In this document: piece after piece, positions 1 through 6,270 of the stretch
Layout of the letters: each line of letters starts with the position of its first letter
How positions within the stretch are numbered: the stretch's first letter is position 1
Program-made: the position numbers and the translations under genes
The notes under the pieces: model-generated
Told to the model about the DNA's origin: nothing
Databases searched by the model: none
What the model saw: only the letters and a program-made list of their open reading frames with translations
Assembly (NCBI GenBank): GCA_937981515.1
Contig: CALJNY010000169.1
Coordinates: forward strand, 1 to 7,676
Direction of reading: 5' to 3'
DNA from: an uncultured Collinsella sp.
GTDB taxonomy: Bacteria > Actinomycetota > Coriobacteriia > Coriobacteriales > Coriobacteriaceae
Length of the DNA stretch: 7,676 nucleotides

Positions 1-583
1 GGAACGTGCCCGCACCAAACAGGAAGGACAGGTCGACATCGATATGGCCGCGACCACCGCAGCTCGGGCAGGTGTGGGCATGCTCTGACGAAACGGAGCC
101 CGATCCGCCACAATGTCCACAGGTGTCAAAGCGGGTGTAGCGAACGGTCTTGTGGGCACCGCTCTTGGCCTCCTTGGCGTCGAGCTTGATATCGACGACC
201 ACGTTGGCGCCACTCTCGGGGTTGTAGGCCGCCTGGCCGCGACGGGGCTGGCCCCAGGCGCCCCCAAAGGGGAAACCGCCGTCAAAGGGATTGCCGTAAC
301 CGGCGCTGCCGGCATAGCCACCGCCATAAGGCGAAGCCGTCGGTGCACCGGCAAAGGGATTGCCCGACCGCATGGCGTCGTAACGCGCACGCTTCTGCTC
401 GTCCGAGAGCACGGCGTAGGCCTCGGAAACCTCTTTAAACTTCTCCTCGGCATCCGGCTCTTTATTGACGTCCGGATGGAGCTTACGGGCCTTTTGCTGG
501 AAAGCCTTTTGAATATCACGCGAGGTGGCGTCCTTGGAGACGCCCAAAATCTCGTAGTAATCTTTTTCGTTCATCGTCGCCAT
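1..583 (-). CDS. dnaJ: Chaperone protein DnaJ (Hsp40), N-terminal 194 residues, cut by window edge
   Basis: Co-chaperone that delivers unfolded clients to DnaK and stimulates its ATPase in the cytoplasm. The frame is open from an ATG at 583 to the left edge, so the C-terminus is missing. A J-domain (about residues 8-72) begins [10 protein letters not shown] and holds the catalytic HPD tripeptide at 36-38. A Gly/Phe-rich linker follows (about 74-114, with two NPF motifs), then the start of the substrate-binding domain. The first two of the usual four zinc-binding repeats are visible: CGHCGGSG at 155-162 and CPSCGGRG at 172-179. This makes it a type I DnaJ rather than a CbpA-like protein without zinc repeats. 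The start is supported by AGGAGG at 593-598, nine bases upstream. hemW ends 58 bases upstream. Whether this is the main dnaJ or a paralogue (Actinobacteria often have two) cannot be settled here. Confidence 0.95.
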   Translation of the reverse strand, partial: MATMNEKDYYEILGVSKDATSRDIQKAFQQKARKLHPDVNKEPDAEEKFKEVSEAYAVLSDEQKRARYDAMRSGNPFAGAPTASPYGGGYAGSAGYGNPFDGGFPFGGAWGQPRRGQAAYNPESGANVVVDIKLDAKEAKSGAHKTVRYTRFDTCGHCGGSGSVSSEHAHTCPSCGGRGHIDVDLSFLFGAGTF

Positions 584-592
584 GCGCGGCAA

Positions 593-598
593 CCTCCT
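593..598 (-). promoter_or_regulatory. Ribosome binding site of dnaJ
   Basis: The minus strand reads AGGAGG nine bases before the ATG at 583. This perfect Shine-Dalgarno favours that start over the second in-frame ATG at 574, which lies too far downstream of it. Confidence 0.85.
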
Positions 599-625
599 GC
601 TCACAGCAGCGTATATATTGCGGTA

Positions 626-640
626 ATTCTACCCGAGCGG
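626..640 (-). promoter_or_regulatory. Candidate promoter of dnaJ (-10 box plus upstream element)
   Basis: The minus strand reads CCGCTCGGG followed at once by TAGAAT (-10-like, 5 of 6 to TATAAT, at 631-626). A start about seven bases later would give a 5' leader of roughly 36 bases including the AGGAGG. No convincing -35 box is seen at 16-18 bases spacing, where the hexamers are G-rich and would fall inside the end of hemW. The same CCGCTCGGGTA string precedes the lepA -10 in the same register. Neither a CIRCE (HrcA) nor a HAIR (HspR) inverted repeat is visible here. Confidence 0.4.
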
Positions 641-641
641 C

Positions 642-1874
642 CTAGGCTAGACCCCAAAACAGCTCGAACAGCATATTTCCATCGAGCCAGCCCAGGTGGG
701 TCGGCGCTAAACGGGCGCGGGCGCGACCTGCGATAACGTCTTTTGAGGTGACGCGCCCCGCATGTCCTTCAACATGATCGGGCACCCAAGCGGCAAGACC
801 CAATTCGAGCGCGCGTTCGCAGGCAGCTGCCAGCTCGTCTGCAGCAATCACGCTTGCCGAGTGAACCAACAGTTCGGGCCCAATGCCGCGCGTCATGCGG
901 CAGGCGAGCATCAAATCCTCGGCCGCCGCCTCGCGATGCGACAGGTACTCGGCCTCAAACGCTGTCGCGCCATCGTCACGTTGCACCAGTCGCACGCGGT
1001 GCGCATCGCCACGAGCGGGAACGTCAGGAAACAGCCCGGCCAAGCGATCGAAATCCTCGGCATCGAGCATACCCGCGGCAGAACGACCCAAACCCAAATA
1101 GCCCTGCCCTGTCCAATAGGCAATGTTGTGGGCGCATTCATGCCCATCGAGCGCGTAGCTCGCCACCTCATACGGATGGTAGCCCGCCGAACTCAGCCGC
1201 TCGCGCGCAACGTCCATGCATGCGGCTTGGAAATCCTCATCGGGCTCGAGCGACTCGTCACGGCACGCCATGTGGTAAAGCGGCGTGCCCTCCTCGAGCG
1301 TGAGCGGATAGACCGACACATGGTACGGGGCCGCCGCAAGCACGCCATCGAGCGCGCTCTTCCAACTCGTTGCGGTCTGTCCGGGAAGTCCACACATAAG
1401 GTCGCACGACGCATCGAGCCCAACATCCTTCACCGTCGCGATAGCCTCAAGCGCCCGATCGGCATCGTGAATACGGCCGATGGTCGCAAGTTCGGTGTTA
1501 TCGAGCGTTTGGACGCCTAGAGAGACGCGTGTGACACCAACCTCGGCAAGCGCAGTGGCAAGCTCGGAGGTCAGTGACTCGGGATTGGCCTCGCAGGTAA
1601 ACTCAACGGGCTTGCACCACATGGAGATACGACGGGCAAGTTTCACCAGGCGCTCCCCTGCCAGCGACGGCGTGCCGCCGCCAACATAGACGGTGCGGAC
1701 CTGCGCAAGCGCCCCGGCGTCTCCAAAGGCATCGAGGCGTGCATACAGCTGCTCAAAATAGGCATCGAGCGCAGCATCCAGGTCGCACGGAGCGAAACTG
1801 CGCGAGTCAAAGTCGCAATAGCGGCATTTTTGAGCGCAAAACGGCACGTGCACATACAGCGCGGTAACGGCCAC
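642..1874 (-). CDS. hemW: Radical SAM haem chaperone HemW (formerly HemN-like 'oxygen-independent coproporphyrinogen III oxidase')
   Basis: Radical SAM protein of the HemW branch, thought to bind haem and pass it to target proteins; family members are often misnamed coproporphyrinogen oxidase. The product is 410 residues, slightly longer than the usual 375-400. The 4Fe-4S/SAM motif is CAQKCRYC (Cys13, 17, 20) after the typical YVHVPF. It is followed by Asp-Phe, as in HemW, and lacks the CxC cysteine that continues the cluster motif of true HemN. GGGTPS (65-70) is the SAM-binding glycine motif. EANPESLT (95-102), RVSLGVQ (116-122) and DLMCGLPGQT (158-167) are further family blocks. The start is GTG at 1874, two bases after the dus stop, with GGAGG seven bases upstream inside the end of dus. 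It is very probably co-transcribed with lepA and dus. No haem biosynthesis gene is adjacent, which agrees with a chaperone role. Confidence 0.93.
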   Translation of the reverse strand: MAVTALYVHVPFCAQKCRYCDFDSRSFAPCDLDAALDAYFEQLYARLDAFGDAGALAQVRTVYVGGGTPSLAGERLVKLARRISMWCKPVEFTCEANPESLTSELATALAEVGVTRVSLGVQTLDNTELATIGRIHDADRALEAIATVKDVGLDASCDLMCGLPGQTATSWKSALDGVLAAAPYHVSVYPLTLEEGTPLYHMACRDESLEPDEDFQAACMDVARERLSSAGYHPYEVASYALDGHECAHNIAYWTGQGYLGLGRSAAGMLDAEDFDRLAGLFPDVPARGDAHRVRLVQRDDGATAFEAEYLSHREAAAEDLMLACRMTRGIGPELLVHSASVIAADELAAACERALELGLAAWVPDHVEGHAGRVTSKDVIAGRARARLAPTHLGWLDGNMLFELFWGLA

Positions 1875-1876
1875 CC

Positions 1877-2920
1877 TTAAGCCTCCAGCGGATGAGCGGG
1901 CACCGACTCACCGGCGGCAAGCGCGGCCTCGCAGGCCACCACGTCGCGCTCGATATCATCGACCAGCGCCATAAACTCCTCGTACGTGGAGCAACGCACC
2001 ACCTGAGCGCGCCAGGCAGCGACATGGGGCATGCCCTTTAAGTACCAGCTTGCATACGTACGGGCGCGCGACATAAGCGGCAGAAGCTCGTGCGTCAATG
2101 TCAGGTGCTCACGCAGGGCCTCCAGGCGCTCGACCGAGGAGCGAGAAGGAACCGGCGTGCCGTCGAGTGCAAGGGCTCGGGCATCGCCGAACACCCACGG
2201 ATTGCCGTAGATGCCGCGCGCGATAAACACGGCGCTGGCGCCGGAGCTGCGCAGACGCTCCGCCGCGTCCTCGGCCGAGAACACATCGCCCGAACCAATC
2301 ACGGGAATCTCGACAGCGTCGGCAACCTCATCGACGACAGACCAATCGGCCTGGCCCGTATAGAGCTGCGTGGCGCAGCGACCATGTACCGCCACCGCGG
2401 CGGCCCCTGCCCCCTCGAGCATCTGGGCAAACGTCGCGGCATTGCGGTCTTCGGCGTAAAAGCCCTTGCGGATTTTTACGGTCACGGGAACATGAGCCGC
2501 ACCCACCGCTGCCTCGACAATCTTCTCGGCCAGGTCGGGCGTGCGCATAAGCGCCGAGCCCTCGCCCTTGGTAACGACCTTGCGAGCCGGACAGGCCATG
2601 TTGATATCAATCAATGACAGGCGATCGCCCACGCGTTCCTCGACGGCAGCGACGACACTCGCAAACTGATCGGGCTTGGAACCAAAGAGCTGCACGCAGA
2701 TCTGCTGCTCCTCGTCGGCCGGCAACACCAGGCGCCACGTCTTGTTGCTGGCATAGGCAAGGCCCGCCACGCTCACCATCTCGCTATAGGCAAGATGGGC
2801 ACCGCGACGGCGGCACATGATGCGATAGGCGGGGTCGGTTACGCCCGCCATGGGAGCCATAAGGAACGGCTGCTCGGCATAGAAGCCCAGCAGCCGCTTG
2901 CTGTATTCAGAAAGCGCCAT
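1877..2920 (-). CDS. dusB: tRNA-dihydrouridine synthase, DusB/NifR3 family
   Basis: FMN enzyme that reduces specific uridines in the tRNA D-loop to dihydrouridine using NAD(P)H. The product is 347 residues, normal for the family. It is a TIM barrel that opens with PFLMAPMAGVTDPAYR (FMN-binding strand 1). Next comes the catalytic loop NMACPARKVV with the proton-donor cysteine at 110, then VTVKIRKG (Lys149), VHGRCATQLYTG (His179, Arg181), PVIGSGDV (206-213, phosphate binding) and ARGIYGNPW (234-242). The C-terminal helical tRNA-binding domain follows. The active loop has NMACP where many relatives have NxGCP; the cysteine is kept. The ATG at 2920 lies four bases after the lepA stop, with only a weak AGG-type site overlapping that stop, so translation is probably coupled to lepA. 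Family membership is clear. The B subtype is chosen from the overall motif set and cannot be proved by eye. Confidence 0.9.
   Translation of the reverse strand: MALSEYSKRLLGFYAEQPFLMAPMAGVTDPAYRIMCRRRGAHLAYSEMVSVAGLAYASNKTWRLVLPADEEQQICVQLFGSKPDQFASVVAAVEERVGDRLSLIDINMACPARKVVTKGEGSALMRTPDLAEKIVEAAVGAAHVPVTVKIRKGFYAEDRNAATFAQMLEGAGAAAVAVHGRCATQLYTGQADWSVVDEVADAVEIPVIGSGDVFSAEDAAERLRSSGASAVFIARGIYGNPWVFGDARALALDGTPVPSRSSVERLEALREHLTLTHELLPLMSRARTYASWYLKGMPHVAAWRAQVVRCSTYEEFMALVDDIERDVVACEAALAAGESVPAHPLEA
1882..1886 (-). promoter_or_regulatory. Ribosome binding site of hemW, inside the 3' end of dus
   Basis: The minus strand reads GGAGG seven bases before the GTG at 1874. It decides for the GTG start, since no ATG lies near. 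Because it sits in the last codons of dus, hemW translation may be coupled to dus. Confidence 0.8.
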
Positions 2921-2924
2921 GGAC

Positions 2925-4736
2925 CTACTCGTCCACCTTGAGAATCGCCATAAAGGCCTCCTGCGGAACCTCGACCGAGCCGATGGCCTTCATGCGCTTC
3001 TTGCCCTCTTTCTGCTTCTCGAGCAGCTTGCGCTTTCGCGAGATATCACCGCCGTAGCACTTGGCAAGCACGTCCTTGCGGCGTGCCTTAACGGTGGAGC
3101 GGGCGATGATCTTGTTGCCGATGGCGCCCTGGATAGGTACCTCGAACAGCTGTCGTGGGATGATCTCCTTGAGCTTATCGCACAGGCCGCGGGCCAGGCC
3201 ATAGGCCTTGTCCTTGTGCACGATAAACGAAAGCGCGTCCACCTCGTCGCCCGAAAGCAGGATGTCGAGCTTGACGAGCTCGGAGGGGCGATATTCGTTG
3301 AACTCGTAGTCGAGCGAAGCGTAACCCTTGGTGCGGCTCTTGAGTTGATCGAAGAAGTCCAAGATGAGCTCGGCGAGCGGCATATCAAAGCGCATCTCGA
3401 CCGATTTGCTCGTCAGGTGGATCATATCGGTCGTGACGCCACGGTGCTCGATAGCGAGCTGCATGACGGCACCCGTATACTCGGGTGGGCAGATGATCTT
3501 TGCCTTGAGGTAGGGCTCCTCGATACGCTCGATACGCGTGGCCTCGGGCAGATCCTGCGGACTGCGGACATCGACCATCTCGCCGTCAGTCTTGTACACG
3601 TGGTAGTCGACCGAGGGGCTCGTGGCGATCAGGTCCAGATTGAACTCGCGCTCCAGACGCTCCTTGACGACCTCCATGTGAAGCAGGCCCAGGAAGCCCA
3701 CGCGGAAGCCAAAGCCCAGTGCCACCGACGTCTCAGGCTCCCACACCAACGACGGATCGTTGACGTGCAGCTTATCGAGCGCGTCGCGCAGGTTCTCGTA
3801 GTCCTTGTTGTCGATGGGAAACAGGCCCGTGTAGACCATGGGCTTGGCCTCGCGGTAGCCCGGCAGCGGCTCGGGGCAGGGGTTCGAAGCCCACGTAAGG
3901 GTATCGCCCACGCGCACGGCCTCGGGGTCCTTCAGACCCGTGACCACATAGCCGACCTCGCCGACGGTCAGAGCATCGACCGGCGTCTCGGCAGGGCGCT
4001 TGACGCCCACGCCGTCGACCAAGAAGTCGCCCTTGGCCTGCATCATGCGCAGGGTATCGCCCTTTTTTATGGAACCGTCAAAGACGCGCACCGTGGCGAC
4101 GACGCCGCGGTACTCATCGAAGTACGAATCCAGAATAAGTGCCTTGAGAGGGCCATTTGCATCGCCCTTGGGAGGCGAGATCAAAAAGACGATGGACTCA
4201 AGCAGATCGTGGATGCCCTCGCCGGTCTTGCCCGACACGCACACGGCATCGTCGGCGGGAATGGCCAGATCGTCTTCAATCTCGGTCTTAACCTCGTCGG
4301 GGTGCGCCGAGGGAAGGTCGATCTTGTTGATAGCCGGAACAATGTCCAAGTTAGCGTTCATGGCGAGCGTCGCGTTGGAAACAGTCTGCGCCTCGACGCC
4401 CTGAGTGGCGTCCACGACGAGCACCGCGCCCTCGCAGGCGGCAAGCGAACGCGAGACCTCGTAGGTGAAGTCCACGTGGCCCGGCGTATCGATCAGGTTG
4501 AACTGATACGTCTCGCCGTCGTCGGCGTCGTAGGACACGCGGACGGCATTGGACTTGATCGTGATGCCGCGCTCGCGCTCGATATCCATCGTGTCAAGCA
4601 GCTGCGACTCCATGTCGCGCTCATCGACGGTATGGGTGAGCTCGAGGATGCGGTCACTGATCGTGGACTTGCCATGGTCGATATGCGCAACGATCGAGAA
4701 GTTGCGGATGTGGGAAATGTCAATTGAAGTATTCAT
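2925..4736 (-). CDS. lepA: Elongation factor 4 (EF4/LepA), ribosome-associated GTPase
   Basis: Translational GTPase that acts on the ribosome; reported roles are back-translocation and support of initiation or 30S assembly. The product is 603 residues, the usual length. GTPase motifs in order: P-loop AHIDHGKST (17-25), RGIT (56-59), DTPGH (83-87), NKID (137-140) and SGKTG (168-172). Domains II-V follow. The LepA-specific C-terminal domain replaces EF-G domain IV and carries the hallmark [18 protein letters not shown] (559-576). The ATG at 4736 is chosen because family similarity begins at [16 protein letters not shown], ten residues in. An in-frame ATG at 4796 would read through the rpsT terminator and is rejected. 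No Shine-Dalgarno precedes 4736, and a -10 box ends only seven bases upstream, so the message is probably leaderless. It is the first gene of the lepA-dus-hemW run. Confidence 0.97.
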   Translation of the reverse strand: MNTSIDISHIRNFSIVAHIDHGKSTISDRILELTHTVDERDMESQLLDTMDIERERGITIKSNAVRVSYDADDGETYQFNLIDTPGHVDFTYEVSRSLAACEGAVLVVDATQGVEAQTVSNATLAMNANLDIVPAINKIDLPSAHPDEVKTEIEDDLAIPADDAVCVSGKTGEGIHDLLESIVFLISPPKGDANGPLKALILDSYFDEYRGVVATVRVFDGSIKKGDTLRMMQAKGDFLVDGVGVKRPAETPVDALTVGEVGYVVTGLKDPEAVRVGDTLTWASNPCPEPLPGYREAKPMVYTGLFPIDNKDYENLRDALDKLHVNDPSLVWEPETSVALGFGFRVGFLGLLHMEVVKERLEREFNLDLIATSPSVDYHVYKTDGEMVDVRSPQDLPEATRIERIEEPYLKAKIICPPEYTGAVMQLAIEHRGVTTDMIHLTSKSVEMRFDMPLAELILDFFDQLKSRTKGYASLDYEFNEYRPSELVKLDILLSGDEVDALSFIVHKDKAYGLARGLCDKLKEIIPRQLFEVPIQGAIGNKIIARSTVKARRKDVLAKCYGGDISRKRKLLEKQKEGKKRMKAIGSVEVPQEAFMAILKVDE

Positions 4737-4743
4737 GCGGACT

Positions 4744-4758
4744 ATCTTACCCGAGCGG
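4744..4758 (-). promoter_or_regulatory. Candidate promoter of the lepA-dus-hemW operon
   Basis: The minus strand reads CCGCTCGGG followed by TAAGAT (-10-like, 4 of 6, at 4749-4744). Only seven bases separate this from the lepA ATG, so the predicted transcript start falls on or next to the start codon. The -35 position falls in the 3' arm of the rpsT terminator stem (reading CTCCAT at 17-base spacing) and is not a good match. The call rests on the -10, its position, and the shared element also found before dnaJ. Confidence 0.5.
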
Positions 4759-4761
4759 TAC

Positions 4762-4798
4762 AAAAAATGGAGCCTGTTCCATAAAACAGGCTCCATTT
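4762..4798 (-). terminator. Rho-independent terminator downstream of rpsT
   Basis: On the minus strand a perfect 14-base-pair stem (arms 4798-4785 and 4778-4765, core GGAGCCTGTT / AACAGGCTCC) closes a six-base loop, TTATGG. A run of six T (4767-4762) overlaps the last stem pairs. The stem begins about 34 bases after the rpsT stop. It ends rpsT transcription just before the lepA promoter, insulating the two genes. On the plus strand the stem is followed by ATTTATG, a poor U-tract, so it is mainly one-directional. Confidence 0.95.
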
Positions 4799-4832
4799 AT
4801 GCGCGTAATCTGTGTGGTGTGAAATTTACAAC

Positions 4833-5099
4833 TTAAGCGTTGATGCTGTTCACGAGCTTGGCAAGACCGGACTTGCGGTTAGCAGCCTGGTTCTTGTGGA
4901 TGACATGCTTAGCGGCAGCCATGTCGAGACGCTTGGTGACGGTCTTGAGGGCAGCCTGGGCCTTCTCGGCGTCGCCCTCGGCGACGGCGGACTGGACGTG
5001 CTTGGTCAGCGTCTTGAGCTCGGACTTGACAGCCTTGTTACGCATGCGAGCTGCCTCATTGGTGCGGATACGCTTCTTCTGAGACTTGATGTTTGCCAC
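4833..5099 (-). CDS. rpsT: 30S ribosomal protein S20
   Basis: Small-subunit protein that binds 16S rRNA early in 30S assembly. The product is 88 residues, typical of the family, lysine-rich and helical. It begins (M)[17 protein letters not shown] and ends with the conserved [19 protein letters not shown] block. The start is the GTG at 5099, because the universal [10 protein letters not shown]-terminus follows it directly and AAGGA lies nine bases upstream. A longer in-frame reading to an ATG at 5168 adds 23 residues unlike any S20 and runs through a hairpin. The gene is monocistronic by appearance: its own promoter lies at 5175-5183 and a strong terminator follows. The neighbour order rpsT-lepA is widely conserved in Gram-positive bacteria. 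Confidence 0.97.
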   Translation of the reverse strand: MANIKSQKKRIRTNEAARMRNKAVKSELKTLTKHVQSAVAEGDAEKAQAALKTVTKRLDMAAAKHVIHKNQAANRKSGLAKLVNSINA

Positions 5100-5104
5100 T
5101 TCTG

Positions 5105-5124
5105 GAGTTCCTTTCGAGTTCCTT
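5105..5124 (-). repeat. Duplicated Shine-Dalgarno unit in the rpsT leader
   Basis: The minus strand carries AAGGAACTC twice (5124-5116 and 5113-5105), with an 11-base period. The copy nearer the gene places AAGGA nine bases before the GTG start and is the likely working ribosome binding site. The distal copy sits 20 bases away, too far for the same start. Confidence 0.75.
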
Positions 5125-5126
5125 GC

Positions 5127-5164
5127 AAAAAATGTATGACACCTCTGAGACACGGTGAGGTCAT
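5127..5164 (-). promoter_or_regulatory. Possible attenuator or leader hairpin of rpsT
   Basis: On the minus strand ATGAC-CTC (5164-5157) can pair with GAG-GT-GTCAT (5145-5136). This gives eight base pairs with a two-base bulge and an 11-base loop. Three bases later there are six T (5132-5127). With the predicted start near 5168, this hairpin would be the first structure in the rpsT transcript. The form resembles a weak terminator inside the leader, before the ribosome binding site. S20 autogenous control is known in E. coli, but whether this element works in that way is inference. Confidence 0.35.
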
Positions 5165-5174
5165 GCAAGCGCCT

Positions 5175-5183
5175 ACTATAGCA
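5175..5183 (-). promoter_or_regulatory. Extended -10 promoter of rpsT
   Basis: The minus strand reads TGC-TATAGT (TGn at 5183-5181, -10 at 5180-5175, 5 of 6 to consensus). Extended -10 promoters can work without a -35, and none fits at 16-18 bases. Predicted transcription starts near 5168, giving a leader of about 70 bases. Confidence 0.6.
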
Positions 5184-5232
5184 CGCTCCCCCTCAAAGGG
5201 ATAGAACGAATTTGTCAAATAGGCAGGTATCA

Positions 5233-6195
5233 TCACGATTTTCTCAAGATGTTCGTAATCCAGAGCAAAAGCGCGGTCTGTGAATCAGCCGAACCCTTGA
5301 GCGCAAGCTCAACATCGACGGCACCCTCGAGCGCGGCAACGAGCTCGGTCATCGAAAAACAACGTGCCCAGGTAAGGTGATTCTTGACCTGCCAGGCCTG
5401 AAGCTTGAGCGTCGCGGCAAGCTCACGCCCCTGCCCGCGCCCATCGAGCGCCTTGGCGACGATCAGCTCGCGGATGCGACCGCATAGCAGCGTGTAGGTC
5501 CACACGTAGCTCTTGGGGGGCAGAAGCTTAAAGAGCTCGAGCGAACGCCGCATATCGCGAGCCGAGACGGCATTGAGGAAGTCCCAGGGTTGAACCTCGG
5601 CCGTGCGCACGATCCAACGCTCCACGTCGGCAAGCTCAATCTGGGGCGCCTCGACCATCTGGGCGAGCTTTGCCAGGTCGTTATCGAGCATGCGCGTGTT
5701 TTCGCCCGAACGCGAGACGAGCTCCTCGGCAGCAGCCGTCGAGATGGACTTACCGTGCTGCGTCGCCATCTGCTGAACGCGACGCGGCAGTTCCCAGCGC
5801 TTGGTACCCGAGCAATCGACGACAGCCTTCTTGTCAATCTTGGCGATTGCCTTATACAGGCGCGTATTCTTGGCAAGTGAGTCGGCGATAAAGAGACAGA
5901 CCGTCGTGGGGCTGGGACTTGCGAGGTACTCGACGAGCGGTTCCGAGACCGCCTTGGCAAGTTTTGAGCAGCCGTCGAGGATCACCAGGCGAAACTCGCT
6001 ACCCATGGGAAAGGTATTGAGCGAGCCGATGATCGATTCGATATCGGGATCTTTCGTCATGTCGCGTTCATCGAGGTTGAACTCAACCATACCCGACTTT
6101 TCCAAGCGAGCTTTCATACGCGAGACGGCGTGGTCGCGCTTGACCCCATCGGTACCGACGATCAGATATGCCGGCAGCAGACCGGTTTCGGACAT
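5233..6195 (-). CDS. holA: DNA polymerase III subunit delta (clamp loader)
   Basis: The delta subunit opens the beta sliding-clamp ring within the clamp-loader complex during chromosome replication. The product is 320 residues from the ATG at 6195, near the usual 320-345. The N-terminal AAA+-like fold opens with AYLIVGTDGVKRDHAVSRMK, with no Walker A lysine motif, as expected since delta does not hydrolyse ATP. Around 133-150 lies the WELPRRVQQMATQHGKSI segment, then GENTRMLDNDLAKLA (164-178), a conserved helix of the family. PWDFLNAVSA (203-212) and the C-terminal collar domain (about 215-320) follow, including LKLQAWQVKNHL. The chosen start has AGGGG about six bases upstream and lies downstream of a candidate promoter. 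Longer in-frame starts (ATG 6237, GTG 6255) lack a ribosome site and fall at or before the promoter -10. comEC upstream is a common holA neighbour. Confidence 0.92.
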   Translation of the reverse strand: MSETGLLPAYLIVGTDGVKRDHAVSRMKARLEKSGMVEFNLDERDMTKDPDIESIIGSLNTFPMGSEFRLVILDGCSKLAKAVSEPLVEYLASPSPTTVCLFIADSLAKNTRLYKAIAKIDKKAVVDCSGTKRWELPRRVQQMATQHGKSISTAAAEELVSRSGENTRMLDNDLAKLAQMVEAPQIELADVERWIVRTAEVQPWDFLNAVSARDMRRSLELFKLLPPKSYVWTYTLLCGRIRELIVAKALDGRGQGRELAATLKLQAWQVKNHLTWARCFSMTELVAALEGAVDVELALKGSADSQTALLLWITNILRKS

Positions 6196-6200
6196 TGCGC

Positions 6201-6206
6201 TCCCCT
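6201..6206 (-). promoter_or_regulatory. Ribosome binding site of holA
   Basis: The minus strand reads AGGGGA, ending five bases before the ATG at 6195. It supports this start over the longer in-frame ones at 6237 and 6255, neither of which has a purine-rich site at the right distance. Confidence 0.6.
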
Positions 6207-6235
6207 CTCGCAGACTCTCGAATTCGTACCGTGCC

Positions 6236-6265
6236 ATTTTAGCCCAGGGTCCCACCGCGCGCCAA
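6236..6265 (-). promoter_or_regulatory. Candidate promoter of holA
   Basis: The minus strand reads TTGGCG (6265-6260), an 18-base spacer, then TAAAAT (6241-6236), 4 of 6 and 5 of 6 matches to the housekeeping consensus. The predicted start near 6229 gives a leader of about 34 bases to the ATG at 6195. It lies in the 75-base gap after comEC, so holA need not depend on comEC transcription. Confidence 0.5.
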
Positions 6266-6270
6266 CGATG

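Noticed and set aside
584..641. CIRCE or HAIR heat-shock operator ahead of dnaJ
   Set aside because: I looked for TTAGCACTC/GAGTGCTAA and CTTGAGT/ACTCAAG type inverted repeats and found none.
762..1520. Plus-strand open frame of 252 codons opposite hemW
   Set aside because: It has the same codon-register artefact as the frame opposite lepA. The composition is rich in Arg and His with no family motif, while hemW is well supported.
2898..4727. Plus-strand open frame of 609 codons covering almost all of lepA
   Set aside because: Its codons lie in exact register with lepA codons on the other strand. Such frames stay open when a GC-rich gene avoids TTA, CTA and TCA codons. The product has no recognisable domain and lepA is a complete, canonical protein.
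4737..4796. Longer lepA starting at the in-frame ATG at 4796
   Set aside because: The extra 20 residues are encoded by the rpsT terminator stem and the promoter, there is no ribosome site, and LepA proteins begin near the [16 protein letters not shown] block.
5100..5168. Longer rpsT starting at the in-frame ATG at 5168
   Set aside because: It adds residues unlike any S20, lies at the predicted transcript start and crosses the leader hairpin. The GTG at 5099 gives the universal ANIKSQKKR start with a ribosome site.
5213..5218. Perfect TTGACA as the -35 of the rpsT promoter
   Set aside because: It lies 32 bases from the TATAGT box, and no -10-like hexamer is found at 16-18 bases after it.
5805..5813. 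Third partial copy of the lepA/dnaJ promoter element (TACCCGAGC)
   Set aside because: It is only nine bases long, lies inside the holA coding region and has no -10-like hexamer in register. It is treated as chance, and it warns that the two intergenic copies could be chance too.
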